Source of the DNA: Prorocentrum cordatum
Taxonomy: Eukaryota > Sar > Dinophyceae > Prorocentrales > Prorocentraceae
Direction of reading: 5' to 3'
Assembly (NCBI GenBank): GCA_963575745.1
Contig: CAUYUJ010022071.1
Coordinates: forward strand, 468,532-532,531
DNA length: 64,000 nt
Numbering within the stretch: the first letter of the stretch is position 1; each line of letters begins with the position of its first letter. This document shows positions 32,511-43,519 of this stretch, one piece after another. A model generated the notes under the pieces. It worked only from the letters and a program-made list of their open reading frames with translations, had not been told where the DNA came from and made no database searches. Made by a program: the position numbers and the translations under genes.

Positions 32511-34085
32511 TCAAGTAGGGCCTCCCGCCGAGAAGGCCAACATGTGGCCAAAACCTTGTGTAAACCCAATGGTGCTGATGTCCTCGCCGAGGACATCTGC
32601 AGGACTACGCAGGACACGCAACTCCAGATTCCGTGAACGCAAGGAGCCATCCAAGAGGCCCGCGGCGTGGAAGCTCAGCCTTTGCACCCTACCCGAAGGA
32701 AACCGCCCCAGGGCGGGGAAGCAACAAAAACAGGAAATGGGGAGGGCCCCGCGGCGCGGGCGCCCCCCGCGGGCCCCAGCGCAGCCCCCACGAGTAGGGC
32801 AGGCCAGGGCCGCGCGACCCCGGGGCAGTGCGGGCCGCACCGGATGCGCCGTGGGGCGCACCGCCCTGGGGGCCAGGGGGGCCCCGCGCGCCAGCAGACG
32901 GGCCCCCTCTCCCCCTGCGCCCCGCGGCGCTCTCCGAGCAGGCGAGGGGCGCCGTCGCGCCACTGAGGCACCGTGTGGGCCTCGCCCCCCTGGCGCCTGC
33001 ACCACGCCGCGCCCTCGGCACGGGCGGCGGGTGCCGCCGTGGAGGCCGCCGCCCGTGGCGGGCGCAGCGCGTGCGCCTGCGAGGGCGGCGCTCGCGGCGT
33101 CGCAAGCCCGAGGGAGCCTGCGCGGGCCCACCCCCCGAGGGGACCCTAAGAGGGGCAGGGGCACCAAGTAGGACGAGCCTCAGGGGCCCCGCGCCAGGGG
33201 GGCCAGGCAACGGGGGGGGCATCCCGAACCCGCCCCACCCGGTGCCCCGCCCCACTCCAGGGGACGGACCCCCAGGGGGCCCTGGACGCCCACGCCCCCC
33301 AGCCACCCTCTGCCAGTTCTGCGGCTGTTCACCCGCTCTATTTGTACCCGGCCGGTACAGGCGGGCGCCGACCGCCCGCCAGCTCCGCTGGCGGGGGCCC
33401 CCCGGCTATCCCGATGCGCTCACTGGGCCCCCGGCTTTTGCGAATGGGGGGGGGGCGCCGAGGCCATCTGAGACGCTTCAACTACCTGCTGCCCCCCCCG
33501 TCCAGACCGGGGGGGGGGAGGAGGGGGAGGGGCAAACCCTTCCCTGGGGAAGGACGTTGGAAGAGGAAACTCCACTAAACCAGTCACGCCGGAAAGTGTT
33601 GGTGGGATTCTTCGTGGTGGCTTGGGGCGGGCGGCTCTTGGAGTGGTCGGGTCGTCGTCTCTTCCCCCCTAGCTTGGGAGCCCTGCTCGCCCAGCGCGTC
33701 CCCAATTCCACGGGCACGCGGAAGGGCCAACAGCTGCTCCCCCCGCACAGACCCGCAGGTAGCGAGCCTCTCTTACGGGGCCACCTCGGAGCTCACATCT
33801 TGAAGCTTCGGGGTACTGCCAACCCTAGTGAGAAGCCAGGGCCGTTGCACAACCAAATCGCAGGGGATTTTGACAGACGCGCGCAAGGCACCAGTGTAGG
33901 TGTTTTGGCGTTGACCCCCTTTGTGCGGATGTCCTGTCCTGTCCTCTTCTTGCTACTGCTCCTGCTCCTCCTCCTCCATTCCTTTCTCTTGTCGAAAAAT
34001 CCCCCCTGTCGCACCACCAGACGCGACCGTAGGCGGGGTCGGACGTTTCGTTTGAGACCCCCAAGCAGAGTACGGTCCTGAAGCG
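32511..34085. other. GC-rich DNA, no gene seen
   Basis: Very GC-rich, with many G and C homopolymers at 32750-33540. Frames are open in several registers because of composition alone. I recognise no domain. Confidence 0.5.
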
Positions 34086-34095
34086 CGGGATTTGC

Positions 34096-34325
34096 AACAG
34101 CTTGACGGATGGAGCCCGAGTGGTTCTCAAAATGAGGCTTTCGCCTTAGCGCCGCGCGCATTCGTTTCAAACAACTGCCGTGCTTTCAAGGATGGATGCC
34201 GGCCTGTTTTCGAAACGAGGTTTTCGCCATAGCGCCTCGCACATTCGTTCTGAACTTGCAACAGCTTCAAGGACGGAGACCAGATCGTCTTCAACATGTG
34301 GCTCTCATTTCCGCGCCGCGCACGC
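34096..34325. repeat. Degenerate tandem repeat, about 75-80 bp unit
   Basis: Three units sharing AGCTT.A.GGA(C/T)GGA, then TTCTCAAAATGAGGCTTTCGC-like and GCGCCGCGC-like blocks. Related single or paired units recur at about 35020-35090, 35650-35780 and 35823-35870. Confidence 0.65.
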
Positions 34326-34371
34326 CCCTGCGACCCAATATTTTCCATCGTATGCATAGAATGCGATGTTG

Positions 34372-34750
34372 TGCACATCCATTTGACTCAACCCTCACCA
34401 TGCTTCGCCAAACCAATACATGTTTGCTCACATCCATACGACCCAACCATTACCACCCGATGTAACAGAGACATCCAGCACGCAGCCATACGACCCAACC
34501 CTCACCATCTCACGCAGCCAAAAATACTCGGTTCACATCTATTCGGCCCAAGCGTCACCATCCGATTTGAAAAATTCGGTCCAGTGCGCATCCACACGAC
34601 CCAATTCTCAGCACCTGATGTGAAAGATATAATTATGAGCACATCCATCCGACCCACCAACCTTTGCACACGAATACAAGTCGGTGCACATCCATCCGAC
34701 CCAACCTTGACCGTCCTATGCAAAGAACAGCATTCGGTGCACATCTTCTG
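34372..34750. repeat. Minisatellite, about 53 bp unit
   Basis: About seven diverged units, each containing a form of GCACATCCATCCGACCCAAC followed by TCACCATCCGATG-like sequence. Units start near 34372, 34428, 34481, 34530, 34583, 34636 and 34682. Spacing is 46-57 bases and identity is low, so it is an old array. Confidence 0.75.
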
Positions 34751-36388
34751 ATCTTCAACATGGACCCACCCCGGACCCGATGAGCCAACCCCAGGGCACA
34801 AGAGGCAGAAACCATCTTTCTAAGTCCGTATGTTTCGGACACCCACTGCCGATTCCGATGTTGGACCCAAGTGCTCCCAAAGCTGCCCCAGACGCTCCAA
34901 GACGCTCCCAGGCGGTTCCAGCCGCTAGCCGTCGCCACCAGCAGCAACACCATGGCACATCTTCATCCTCATCGTCTTCGTCGTCGCCGCAGAAGGCTTA
35001 CAGGAACAGATCAAGTCAAATCGTGTTGGCGCGTGGGCCACAAACGGTGTTCACAATGGGGCTCTCGCTTTGTTGACGCCGCACACCATCTTCTTTCATA
35101 GCCAAAGACGAGATACAGTGGAGGCCAGTCCACAAGAAACCTTCCACAAGAAATCTAACCCTGAGACCCCAGGGCGTCTAACTTGACTTTGGGTGTGGGA
35201 ACGTCACGCTTCCCATAGCAAAACCATCGAAACCCAAGAAACCCAGGGCACCCTGGAGGCAAGCAGGGTGTTTTTTGGCATGGGCCCCCACTGTGGAGGG
35301 TGGGCCATTTTCCAAAAAAAGGGGCTCTTGCCCTGGCGCCGTGCAGCTTCGGCTTCCAAGCTGTTTTCTGCTGCGCGCGAGGACGGCGAGCCCTTTTCCA
35401 CGTGGGCGGGGCATTGGACACACAAAATCTAAGATAGGGAATCCAGGGCTTGGAAGCCGGTGGAGCTCCAATCGTGGATCGGCCATGGATCTATCACCGC
35501 CGCCCCCATCAGACAAGGGACCGTCCAGGATTTGCAGCCTCTTGGGTACAGTCCTGTCGGCTTCGCGCACTTTCGGAGACAGAATCCACCATTTACACTC
35601 ACTTGTCTCTTCCTCGACCTTTACGACCCGGCGCTACATATGGTGCAATAGCTAACACGGATGGAACGTGGCCCTTCTTTCGAAACGGGGCTCTCGCGTG
35701 AGATTTCCGCGTAGCAACGCTTGGTCGGACGGAGGGCATGCCCTTTTCAAACTGAGGCTCTCCCTGGGCCTCTTGGCAGGGCTCTCGCGTTCCGCGGAGC
35801 ATACGTCCACGACTTTGACATCTTGCAACGCCTGGACAGATGGAAGGCACGCACTTCTCAAGATGGTTGTATTTTGGGCGTCCTTCAAGCGGAGGGAAGA
35901 TCCTTCACAACAGACGGGTTCGTTTGATTGACGGACCGACGGGCCGCTTGTCATTCAAAGGGGAGTGCCCGCAACGGAAAAGGAAAAGGTGCACGAATTT
36001 CTGAAGAGGGGATTTGGGACGGGAGGGTATGTTGCAGCATCGGTTGGTTGATGCATTTTGGGTTTATTCTGGTCCTCCCTCCTCCTCTTCCTCCTTCTCC
36101 TCCTTTTCCCCCTCCTGCTCCCAGTCCTCCTTTCCCTCTACATCCCCTTTCCCCTCCCGTTTCCTCATCCCCCATGTCTCGTTCTCCTCCCAGACGCTCC
36201 CCGCCAGAGAGGGCGTGACGATGTCGGACGAGAAGGGCGACGGCGAGAAGGAGGCGCGCGGCGACTCCAGCAGCCCGAAGGGGAGGAGCCCGGGCGAGCC
36301 TCGTGGGGGGGGTGGGGGGATCTCCTGCCGTCGGCGGTTCGGCGCTTCGTCCGCGCCCCTGCCACGGCCGGGAGGGCGCACGGGCGTG
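34751..36388. other. Moderately complex DNA, no gene seen
   Basis: Contains scattered units of the 75-80 bp repeat and short CCTCCT tracts (about 36070-36180). No frame shows a recognisable domain. Confidence 0.5.
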
Positions 36389-36587
36389 ACCCGGTCGACT
36401 ACACGTAAGAGTGACCCTTCGCCGGAGTGACCTTTGGTGCGCGACCATTGGGGCCCCCCGACCCTCGCGTGCGGTGCGACAGTAGCGTCTTGCTCGCTTG
36501 TGTTTGGTCCCCCCGCGGCCCTCAAAAAGCCGCGCACCAAAGGCCACTCTTACCCACCCGGGGTCACTCTTGCGCGTAGCCGACCCG
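36389..36587. mobile_element. MITE-like element, family C, copy 1
   Basis: Inverted ends of about 28 bases: GTCGACTACACGTAAGAGTG at the left faces CACTCTTGCGCGTAGCCGAC at the right. A second nested pair carries ACCTTTGGTGCGCG and CGCGCACCAAAGG. No coding capacity. A related element is at 58851-59028. A target duplication cannot be judged because the right flank is a G run. Confidence 0.75.
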
Positions 36588-36829
36588 GGGGGGGGGGGAT
36601 GGAGCCTGCTCGCGTCACGACTCTCGCCGGCGCCGCCGGTTGGGAATGGCTAGGAATGGTTCGTTCCCGGTTGGCGCTGGCGCGAACCGTGATGTGACCA
36701 GGGGCGAGGGGGAGGGAGGGCGGGGCCGGTCACGGGCGTGGTCGCGAAGGGTGAAAGTAAGCGAGTGTCTAAATTCCCACCCCATCGCGTTGTGCAAAGG
36801 TCACGGCGGAACGCTTCTGGCTGAGTGCC

Positions 36830-36980
36830 GTTTTTTTATACATGCTCCGCGTGCGGATCATGCATTAAAAATAAAGGGATTGAGTATTAAAGACAATGAT
36901 GAATGTACGTATTGATTTATTAGTAAATTTATCATGTATTGAAAATCCTGTATTTTAAAAATTCTATGTTTTAGAAGTTG
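36830..36980. other. AT-rich island
   Basis: About 150 bases of strongly AT-rich sequence in otherwise GC-rich DNA, with several short TTTAT and TATTA motifs. No gene. It could be a remnant of an inserted element or a structural region; I cannot tell. Confidence 0.6.
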
Positions 36981-37137
36981 CCCTGTATGATCGGCCCCCA
37001 GGGGCCCTCGCCCAGCCCAGGGGGCCGTCAGCAGTCTGCCCCAGCAAGGTGCCTCGATGGCAGCAGAGGTGGAGAGGCGGGTCGAGGAGGAGGAGGCTAG
37101 CTATGGGGGACGGGGGTGAATGTACGGCCACGTGCAC

Positions 37138-37372
37138 CAGTGTGTGTGTGTAAGTGTGTAAGTTTGTGCAATTGTGTGTAAGTGTGTGTAAGTGTGTGTG
37201 TGTGTGCGCGTGTGTGTGTAAGTGTGTAAGTGTGTGTGTGTGAGTGTGTGTGAGAGTGTGAGAGTGTGTAAGTGTGGGTAAGTGTGTGGGTAAGTGTGTG
37301 AGTAAGTGTGTGTGTAAGTGCAAGTGGGTGTAAGTGTAAGTTTGTGTAAGTGTGTGTAAGTGTGTGCTTTTA
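37138..37372. repeat. (GTGTGTAA)n-type microsatellite
   Basis: Irregular array of GTGTGTAAGT and GTGTGTGT units. The His/Thr-rich frames on the minus strand are artefacts. Confidence 0.9.
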
Positions 37373-38560
37373 CATGGGACCTAGCCGTCCGGACCAGAAT
37401 GGTAGTTGGCAGTGAGGCGAGGGCACGCGTCCTGGTCAAATTGCGAGGGAGGCCCAGGCGAAACTGCTGCCAGACTGCCTCTGGCCCTGGCGGTCTCAGA
37501 GCTGAACAAAAGACTACCATAGGAACTCTCTAGCAAAACGCGGTTTGGGAAAAACCGTTCAGGTTGGGAAAGTTGGTCCAGGGGAAGGGGTCCAGAACTC
37601 CAAGAGTCCACATCGTGAAACGTCACGACGCCGGAGTTTGCGGTCGCACCCGCGGAGTTCTCCGGGAGTGACTTCTTGGATGGTCGTGCAAGTCTTCGAG
37701 CCCACGGCGGGAGCCATCAGTTGCGCCTCGTCGAGGGGCGTCTGGGGCCCGATGTGCAGTCAAGACGCTAAAATGAGGACCGTGTTGGGCCCGGGAGGGG
37801 CCCTGACTTTGAGGCCGCTCCTCAGCTGGCCAGGTCGGTGGACCTCACTCGTGGCTGGGGCTCGCTGGGGCCAGAGGCGCAGCCCCCCCCCCGTTGCCTT
37901 CGGGGCGTTCTCATCCCTTCAGCACGATCACGGTACCCTTCCGTCCGAGGATCGAGGGACCCCGATCCTCCTCCATCCTTGGTGCTCCTCGATCCCCGAT
38001 CGGCTTACGGCGTACCCCTGAATCCGCCTCCATCCGCATCCCCGGTCCAGGATCGAGGACCCCCGATCCACGCGCATTCGCAGAATCATGCACTGCGACT
38101 CGGTGGTTGGCTGGGAAGGGCCAGGTACGTTTCGTTTACTTAGCGTTTCGTGTCGCCGGCTCTGGCCCATCACGCTTCGGCGCGCCACGCTAAGCACATC
38201 CTGGTCCCCGATCATCAACGTCTTGAGCCTTGCTTAACCTCCCGCCCCGCGGAGCGGAGCAACACGCTATGCGGTTGCAGGGCATAATTAGCGTGTCGCC
38301 GGGGCCGCCGCCGCGATACGCTAAGCAAAAGTTCCTGACTGTGATTGCACTTTCGCCAGAGCGCGAGCGTTGCCAATACCATACTCTGCTGCGACTGGCG
38401 ATCGGCGTCGGGATCGCACATCGGCGATCGGCGTAGCTCCCCTGTAACTGCTGCCGCCTCCTGCCCTGGACGCAGCGGAGGCAGGGCATGGATGCTCAGC
38501 TTGGTCACAGACCCTGAGAAATCCACGACAACGAACCGCTCAACCAGAGCATGCGCGTAA
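37373..38560. other. Unique DNA, no gene seen
   Basis: Contains imperfect direct and inverted copies of GGATCGAGGACCCCCGATCC-type sequence at about 37935-38070, and a block at about 38296-38350 related to 63417-63472 (GGGCCGCCGC, then ACGCTA and GAAGTTCC/AAAGTTCC motifs). No coding signal I trust. Confidence 0.5.
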
Positions 38561-38670
38561 ACGTTCGGAGGTCTGCGCGGGCTTCTCAGGTCGGTACAGG
38601 GCCATCCTTCGGCGGCGCCTCCAGCGGCGCCCCCGGCGCCGCCCCTCGCGCGCCCTCGGCGCCCCCCGGG
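38561..38670. mobile_element. Partial MITE-like element, family D
   Basis: Starts CGGAGGTCTGCGCGGG, runs through TTCTCAGGTCGG and GGCGGCGCCTCCAGCG, and matches the left two thirds of the foldback at 42561-42694. The right inverted arm is missing. Confidence 0.6.
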
Positions 38671-38780
38671 GGGGGGGTCGGGTGTTGCTAGAAGTGCCCC
38701 CGGCCCAAGGTGCCCCCAGCCTTTCGCTCAACTTTCGAGCCCCTGAGGCCCTCTGGGCCTCGTGAGGGGGTGCTCTGGAG

Positions 38781-38836
38781 GCCGCCGGGGCCCCCCCGAG
38801 AGTCCTGGGGGGCACCTCGGGCCAGGGGCACTGCTA
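38781..38836. repeat. Dispersed repeat R2, inverted relative of 57109-57165
   Basis: Its reverse complement contains GTGCCCCTGGCCCGAGGTG then CCCCCCAGGA; the 57 kb copy reads GTGTCCCTGGCCCAAGGTG then TCCCCCAGGA. Extent beyond this core is unclear. Confidence 0.5.
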
Positions 38837-39016
38837 GCCACGCCCGAGCCGGGGGGGCGTCCGAGCCGACTCCAGACCTCCGCCGAGGGCCTCCGAGAAG
38901 CTGGAGGGAGCGCGCGCGGCGTCTCGCGGGCGCCTGCCTCTCGGCAGCCTCCTGCGAGACGTCCGGATAACTGGGGGGGGCCCTCCCCCCAGCGAAGAGC
39001 ACCCCGCGCGCCTCCA

Positions 39017-39348
39017 AGTCGGGCGTCGCCCTCTACGGGAGGAGGAGATTCCGAGAGAGCAGGCAAAAAACAGTATGGGGACGATGTGTTGTCCTTCCTT
39101 GAATGTGCTTGATGATTTGCGCTACCATGTTTGATGTTCGGGCGAAGAGAATTATACACATGCACCGGTCCTGGCAAGGCCCATCCTTGACCCAGGATCG
39201 GTGCATATACCTTCCTGGCCAGGGTAGAGGGCGTATGCACCGATCGTGGGCTCAGAACGGGCCTGGCCAGAATCGGTGTATGTGCATAGTTCTCTTTCCT
39301 CTATACTTTGTCTTCCAAAAGCCGCCTGTAGGAGGACATGCCCGACCT
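39017..39348. mobile_element. MITE-like element, family B, composite copy
   Basis: Left end AAGTCGGGCGTCGCCCTCTAC and right end GTAGGAGGACATGCCCGACC match the ends of the family B elements at 46358 and 60927, and AACAGTATGGGGAC near 39070 matches their interior. It is longer by about 160 bases, apparently from an internal insertion with its own ATCGGTGCATA/TATGCACCGAT inverted motifs (about 39157-39285). No clear target duplication. Confidence 0.6.
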
Positions 39349-39475
39349 AAACCTATAGCCCCCCCCCACGCCTTCCTGCGTCAGAGTGGGGAGGCGGTTC
39401 GAGCCCCTCCCCCCCCAGTTCGCCGCCAGCAGACGACTACTGCTGGCGCCGGCAAACGGCAACCGACGACGAATG

Positions 39476-39486
39476 ACGACGACGAC

Positions 39487-39518
<32 letters not shown>

Positions 39519-39597
39519 CGACCGACGACAGACGACGATGAACGACGACAGACGACGATGGACGACGACGACGACCACGACGACGACGACAACGACG
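39476..39597. repeat. (GAC)n microsatellite, interrupted
   Basis: GAC/GACA triplets with a few interruptions. Confidence 0.9.
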
Positions 39598-39639
39598 CGA
39601 GCAGGCGGGCGGGCGGGCGGAGTCGGGTCGCGTCAGGCG

Positions 39640-39895
39640 GACGGGATATGAAAGTATTTTGCGTAATCTAGTTGGCACGCGAGAGCCCCACCAGGCGAGT
39701 CGGGTCGGGCGGGTGGACCCTAACGGGCAGGTCGGGTCGGGCGGGCTGGACATTAAAGTATTGTGCATGGTCGAGATGGCACGCGAGCGCCCGAACGGGC
39801 GGGTCGGACCGGGTGGGCGGACCCTAACGGGCAGGTCGGGTCGGGTGGGCGGGACATTCACGTATAGTGCATATTAGAGTTGGTACGCGAGAGCC
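39640..39895. repeat. Tandem repeat, about 105 bp unit
   Basis: Nearly three units, each with GACATTAAAGTATTGTGC-like, TGGCACGCGAGAGCCC-like and GGACCCTAACGGGCAGGTCG-like blocks. Followed directly by a (GTC)n tract at about 39896-39935. Confidence 0.75.
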
Positions 39896-40017
39896 CGTCG
39901 TCGTCTGCTGTCGTCGTCGTCTTCGTCGTCGTCGCTGCTTGCCTTGCATCCAGGGGGGGAGAGGGGGTCGACCTGCCCCTTCTCCAAGCGGCCACAGCGA
40001 GCGCTCTTTCCGATTTG

Positions 40018-40664
40018 ATGTGTGTGTGCGTGTGTGTACGTGTGTGTGTGTGTCTATGTGTGTGTGTGTCTCTGTGTGTGTCTGTGCGTGTGCGTGTGTG
40101 CGCGTGCGCGCGCGTGTGTGTGTGTGTGTGTTCTGTGTTCTGTGTTGTGTTTTCTGTGTTCGATGTTCGGTGTTCGATGTAATGTGTTCTGTGTTCTGCG
40201 TTCTGTGTTCTGTGTTATGTGTTATGTGTTATGTGTTCTGTGTTGTGTGTTGTGTGTCATGTGTTATGTGTTTGTTATGTGTTGTGGTTTGTGTTTTGTG
40301 TGCTGTGTGTTATGTGTTGTGTGCTGTGTGCTGTGTGCTGTGTGCTGTGTTCTGTGTGCGTGCGTGCTGTGTGCTGTGTGCTGTGTGTTGTGTGTTGTGG
40401 ATTGTGTGTTGTGTGTCGTATGTCGTGTGGTGTGTGTTGTGTGTTGTGTGTTGTGTGTGTTGCGTGTTGCGTGTTGCGTGTTGCGTGTTGCGTACGCGTG
40501 CGCGTGCGCGTGCGCGTGCGCGTGCGCGTGCGCGTGCGCGTGCGCGTGCGTGCGTGCGTGCGTATTTTCGTGCGTGTCTGGCGTGCGTGTCTGTGTGTGT
40601 GTGTCTGTGTGAGTGTCTGTGTGAGTGTCTGTGTGTGTCTGTGTGTGTGTCTCTGTGTGTGTGC

Positions 40665-40702
<38 letters not shown>

Positions 40703-40955
40703 GCGCGCGCGCGCGTGGGTGTGGGTGTGGGTGTGTGGGTGGGTGGGTGTGTGTGTTGTGTGTTGTGTGTTGTGTGTTGTGTGTTGTGTGTTGTGTGGTG
40801 TGTGGTGTGTGTTGTGTGTTGTGTGTTGTGTGTTGTGTGTTGTGTGTTGTGTGTTGTGTGTTGTGTGTTGTGTGTTGTGTGTTGTGTGTTGTGTGTTGTG
40901 TGTTGTGTGTTGTGTGTTGTGTGTTGTGTGTGTGTTGTGTGTTGTGTGTTGTGTG

Positions 40956-40988
<33 letters not shown>

Positions 40989-41006
40989 GTGTGTGTGTGT
41001 TGTGTG

Positions 41007-41100
<94 letters not shown>
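40018..41100. repeat. TG-rich satellite with (GTGTGTT)n core
   Basis: More than 1 kb of TG-dominated repeat: TGTG dinucleotides, TGTTCTG and TGCTGTG variants, a (GTGCGC)n stretch at about 40496-40550, a long run of the heptamer GTGTGTT at about 40750-40970, then pure (TG)n to about 41098. The Cys/Val and His/Thr frames are artefacts. Confidence 0.95.
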
Positions 41101-41101
<1 letters not shown>

Positions 41102-42560
41102 GGGGGTTCTGTCTTGCTGCTGCCTCCGCCTTGGGACGCCAGGGTGGTATGACATGGATGAAGGACAGGGATGAAGGACTTGGCCTCGGAGGCCAGAGTT
41201 GGGGGCGCGATCCCAACGGTGTTTTGGCGACTTCGTGGACCGTTTTCGTTTTGAGGTGCTGGTCTCGTTTTGCAGCAAAGGTTGAACGAAGACAGAACGA
41301 GTGAAAACCAACCCTAGGCCAGTGAGAATCGCACCGTGGGGATGATAAAGCTCGGGTCCTGGGAGGATTTGTTCCCGAAGACATCGATGTTGTGATGTTT
41401 GGATTGGTCTTGAATGACCTCCAAGCGAACCCAGCGAATCTTCGAAAACTTGCGTTTCGCCTGATATATCCTCACGGAATTGGCACTAAGTGTTACTCAT
41501 GGTTCTTTGCATGATATGGAGATCAGAGCGACGATGCGAACTCTGAGGGTGATTGTAAAGTTTACCCAAAGTTCGCCCCCCACCCCATCCCGCGCTTCTC
41601 GTGGCGATTTGAACACACATGCACCACCCCGTGGATCATCAGACAGAAGGGGGTGAAGGGGGGGGCGCCTTTATTATCCGCGGCATGTGGTTCATGTAGA
41701 ACGAAAGCGGAAGACATGACTTAGCTCGAGCCCAGTTGGGGCAGCCGTGGGGCTGGGGCGCAGGCAGGGGCATTGCTAACACGTCGATCGCCTAGATAAA
41801 CAGCACGCGGCAGAGTCGTCCTTGGTCGTCGTTGTTGTGGATCGTCGCCGTTCGTCGTTCCTCGCTCTTCGATCGTGGGTCGCCGTCGTTCTTGGGTCGC
41901 CGTCGTTCTTCGATCGTCCTCATTGTCTCCGCCGTTGCCGTTGTAATGGTCATCGGCGTGGGTCGCCGTAGTCATCGTCGTGAGTCACGTTCGTTGTTCG
42001 TCGTTACCGTTGTAATCGTGGTCGTTCGTCGTTGTTCTGTGGGGGGGACCTGCCCCAGGGCGCTCTCCTGCCCAAGGGAGGAGCAGGGCGGAAGAGGAAT
42101 GAAGGACGGGGAGGAGGAGGGAGGAGAAGGAGGAGGAGGAGGAGGAGAAGATGACAGGAGGAGATGAGAGGGAGGGAGGAAGGAGGCGGGCGGGCGGAGG
42201 AGAAGGCGGAAGAAGGAAGAGGCTGGTGTACGACGCGCCGTTGACGGCATCACCACCACAGTATTTGGCTTCTTACGGTACTTCGCCGCCGGGTTCCTGT
42301 CCAAGACGTTCCTTTGCAAGCACATCGTCCTCGGCACCGCCTGATCCCGGGGCGTTGCCCCCTCCTGGCCTTGATGTGAGGCCCCTCCTTCTGCCCCCCT
42401 CTCGTTACTTCAAGCTTCGCGCGGCCCGCTTAGCTTCGACCGGAAGAGGTGCGCTCTCGACCTGCGAATCAAAAAAATGTTTTCCACCACCACCACCACC
42501 ATGAGTTGGAGGGGGGGAGGAGGTGGAGCATGATAGGGGAACGAAGAATGACACAAACAG
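41101..42560. other. Non-coding DNA with GTCGTC-type repeats
   Basis: 41101-41815 holds nothing recognisable. 41816-42040 is a degenerate array of GGTCGCCGTCGTTCTT-like units; 42100-42215 is a GGA tract. No gene supported. Confidence 0.5.
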
Positions 42561-42694
42561 AAAGACTCGGAGGTCCCTGCGGATTTCTCGGGTCGGCGCT
42601 GGGGCCCCCTGGCGGCGCCTCCAGCGCCGCCCCTGGCGCGCTCGAGTGGGGTCCAGCGCCGATTCGAGAAATCCGCGCGGACCTCCGAGTTTTT
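42561..42694. mobile_element. Foldback / MITE-like element, family D
   Basis: Long interrupted palindrome: ACTCGGAGGTCC, GCGGATTTCTCG and CGGCGCTGG on the left face CCAGCGCCG, CGAGAAATCCGC and GGACCTCCGAGT on the right, around a GC-rich centre. Related to 38561-38670. Confidence 0.8.
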
Positions 42695-43005
42695 ATGTGT
42701 ATGCTTTTCTTCGTTCCCCTAGATGAGGAGGAGGAAGAAGAAGAAGAAGAAGAAGCGGATCCCTCATCACCCTGCTACTTATGGTGGCGGCGGTGGAAAG
42801 CAAGCCCACCACATCCCTCACCTCTCCCCACGGCGCTGGGCACAGAGGGGTCAACAGCAGGGCGCAGGAAGGATCCACCCGCACGCCCTCCCACCAACCC
42901 GTGCGGCCTGCCGCAAGCGGCCGCCAGGAAGCGGTGAGTGTTCTCTTGCGTGCATCTGCGATCCCAGAGGGCCGAAACGGTGATGGCAACGAAGCAAAGA
43001 CCCAT

Positions 43006-43031
43006 CAGTCCGACGAGGCCTCGTCGGACTG
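43006..43031. repeat. Perfect 26-bp palindrome
   Basis: CAGTCCGACGAGG followed immediately by its exact reverse complement, with no spacer. Could form a cruciform; no function assigned. Confidence 0.85.
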
Positions 43032-43347
43032 GGCGTTGGGCTTTTGGCGCATCCCAAGCCCGCCGACGCCCAGAGGGCGCGACAAAAAGACGCGGAGGCC
43101 GCCGGACGAGCCAGCAGCCCGGACGGCGCGGCAGAGGGTCGGCCGAGCACTGGCGGAGGGGGCCTGCGGCGGCGGACTGTCCGCCCGCGGGAGTAGACGA
43201 GGAAGGAGAGACCGCCCCCGGCCCCCCCCAGCCTCCCCTCCCAGAGGCGCTCGGCGGAGGAGGAGGAGGAGGAGGAGGAGGAGGAGGAGGGAGCCGGCCA
43301 CGCGGCAGCAGGAGCATAGGAGGGCGGAGAGGGGTGCCCACGGCAGG

Positions 43348-43378
<31 letters not shown>

Positions 43379-43519
43379 CAGGGGCGGAGGGAGGAAGGAG
43401 GGAACGGATGTTTTAGCGCTTCGGGCCGCGGAGCTGTCCAGGGCCCGCGCCCAGCCGGCCGATTCCTCGAAAACCCAACGCGCCCGGGATGAGCGCTAGC
43501 AGGCAGGAGGTCTGGTTGC
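43032..43519. other. GC-rich DNA with short triplet tracts
   Basis: Includes a GGA tract at about 43257-43291 and a GGCGAC tract at about 43348-43378. No gene seen. Confidence 0.5.

Noticed and set aside
34372-34750. Regular repeats reminiscent of a CRISPR array
   Set aside because: Repeat units diverge as much as the spacers, spacing varies from 46 to 57 bases, there are no cas genes, and the context is eukaryotic.
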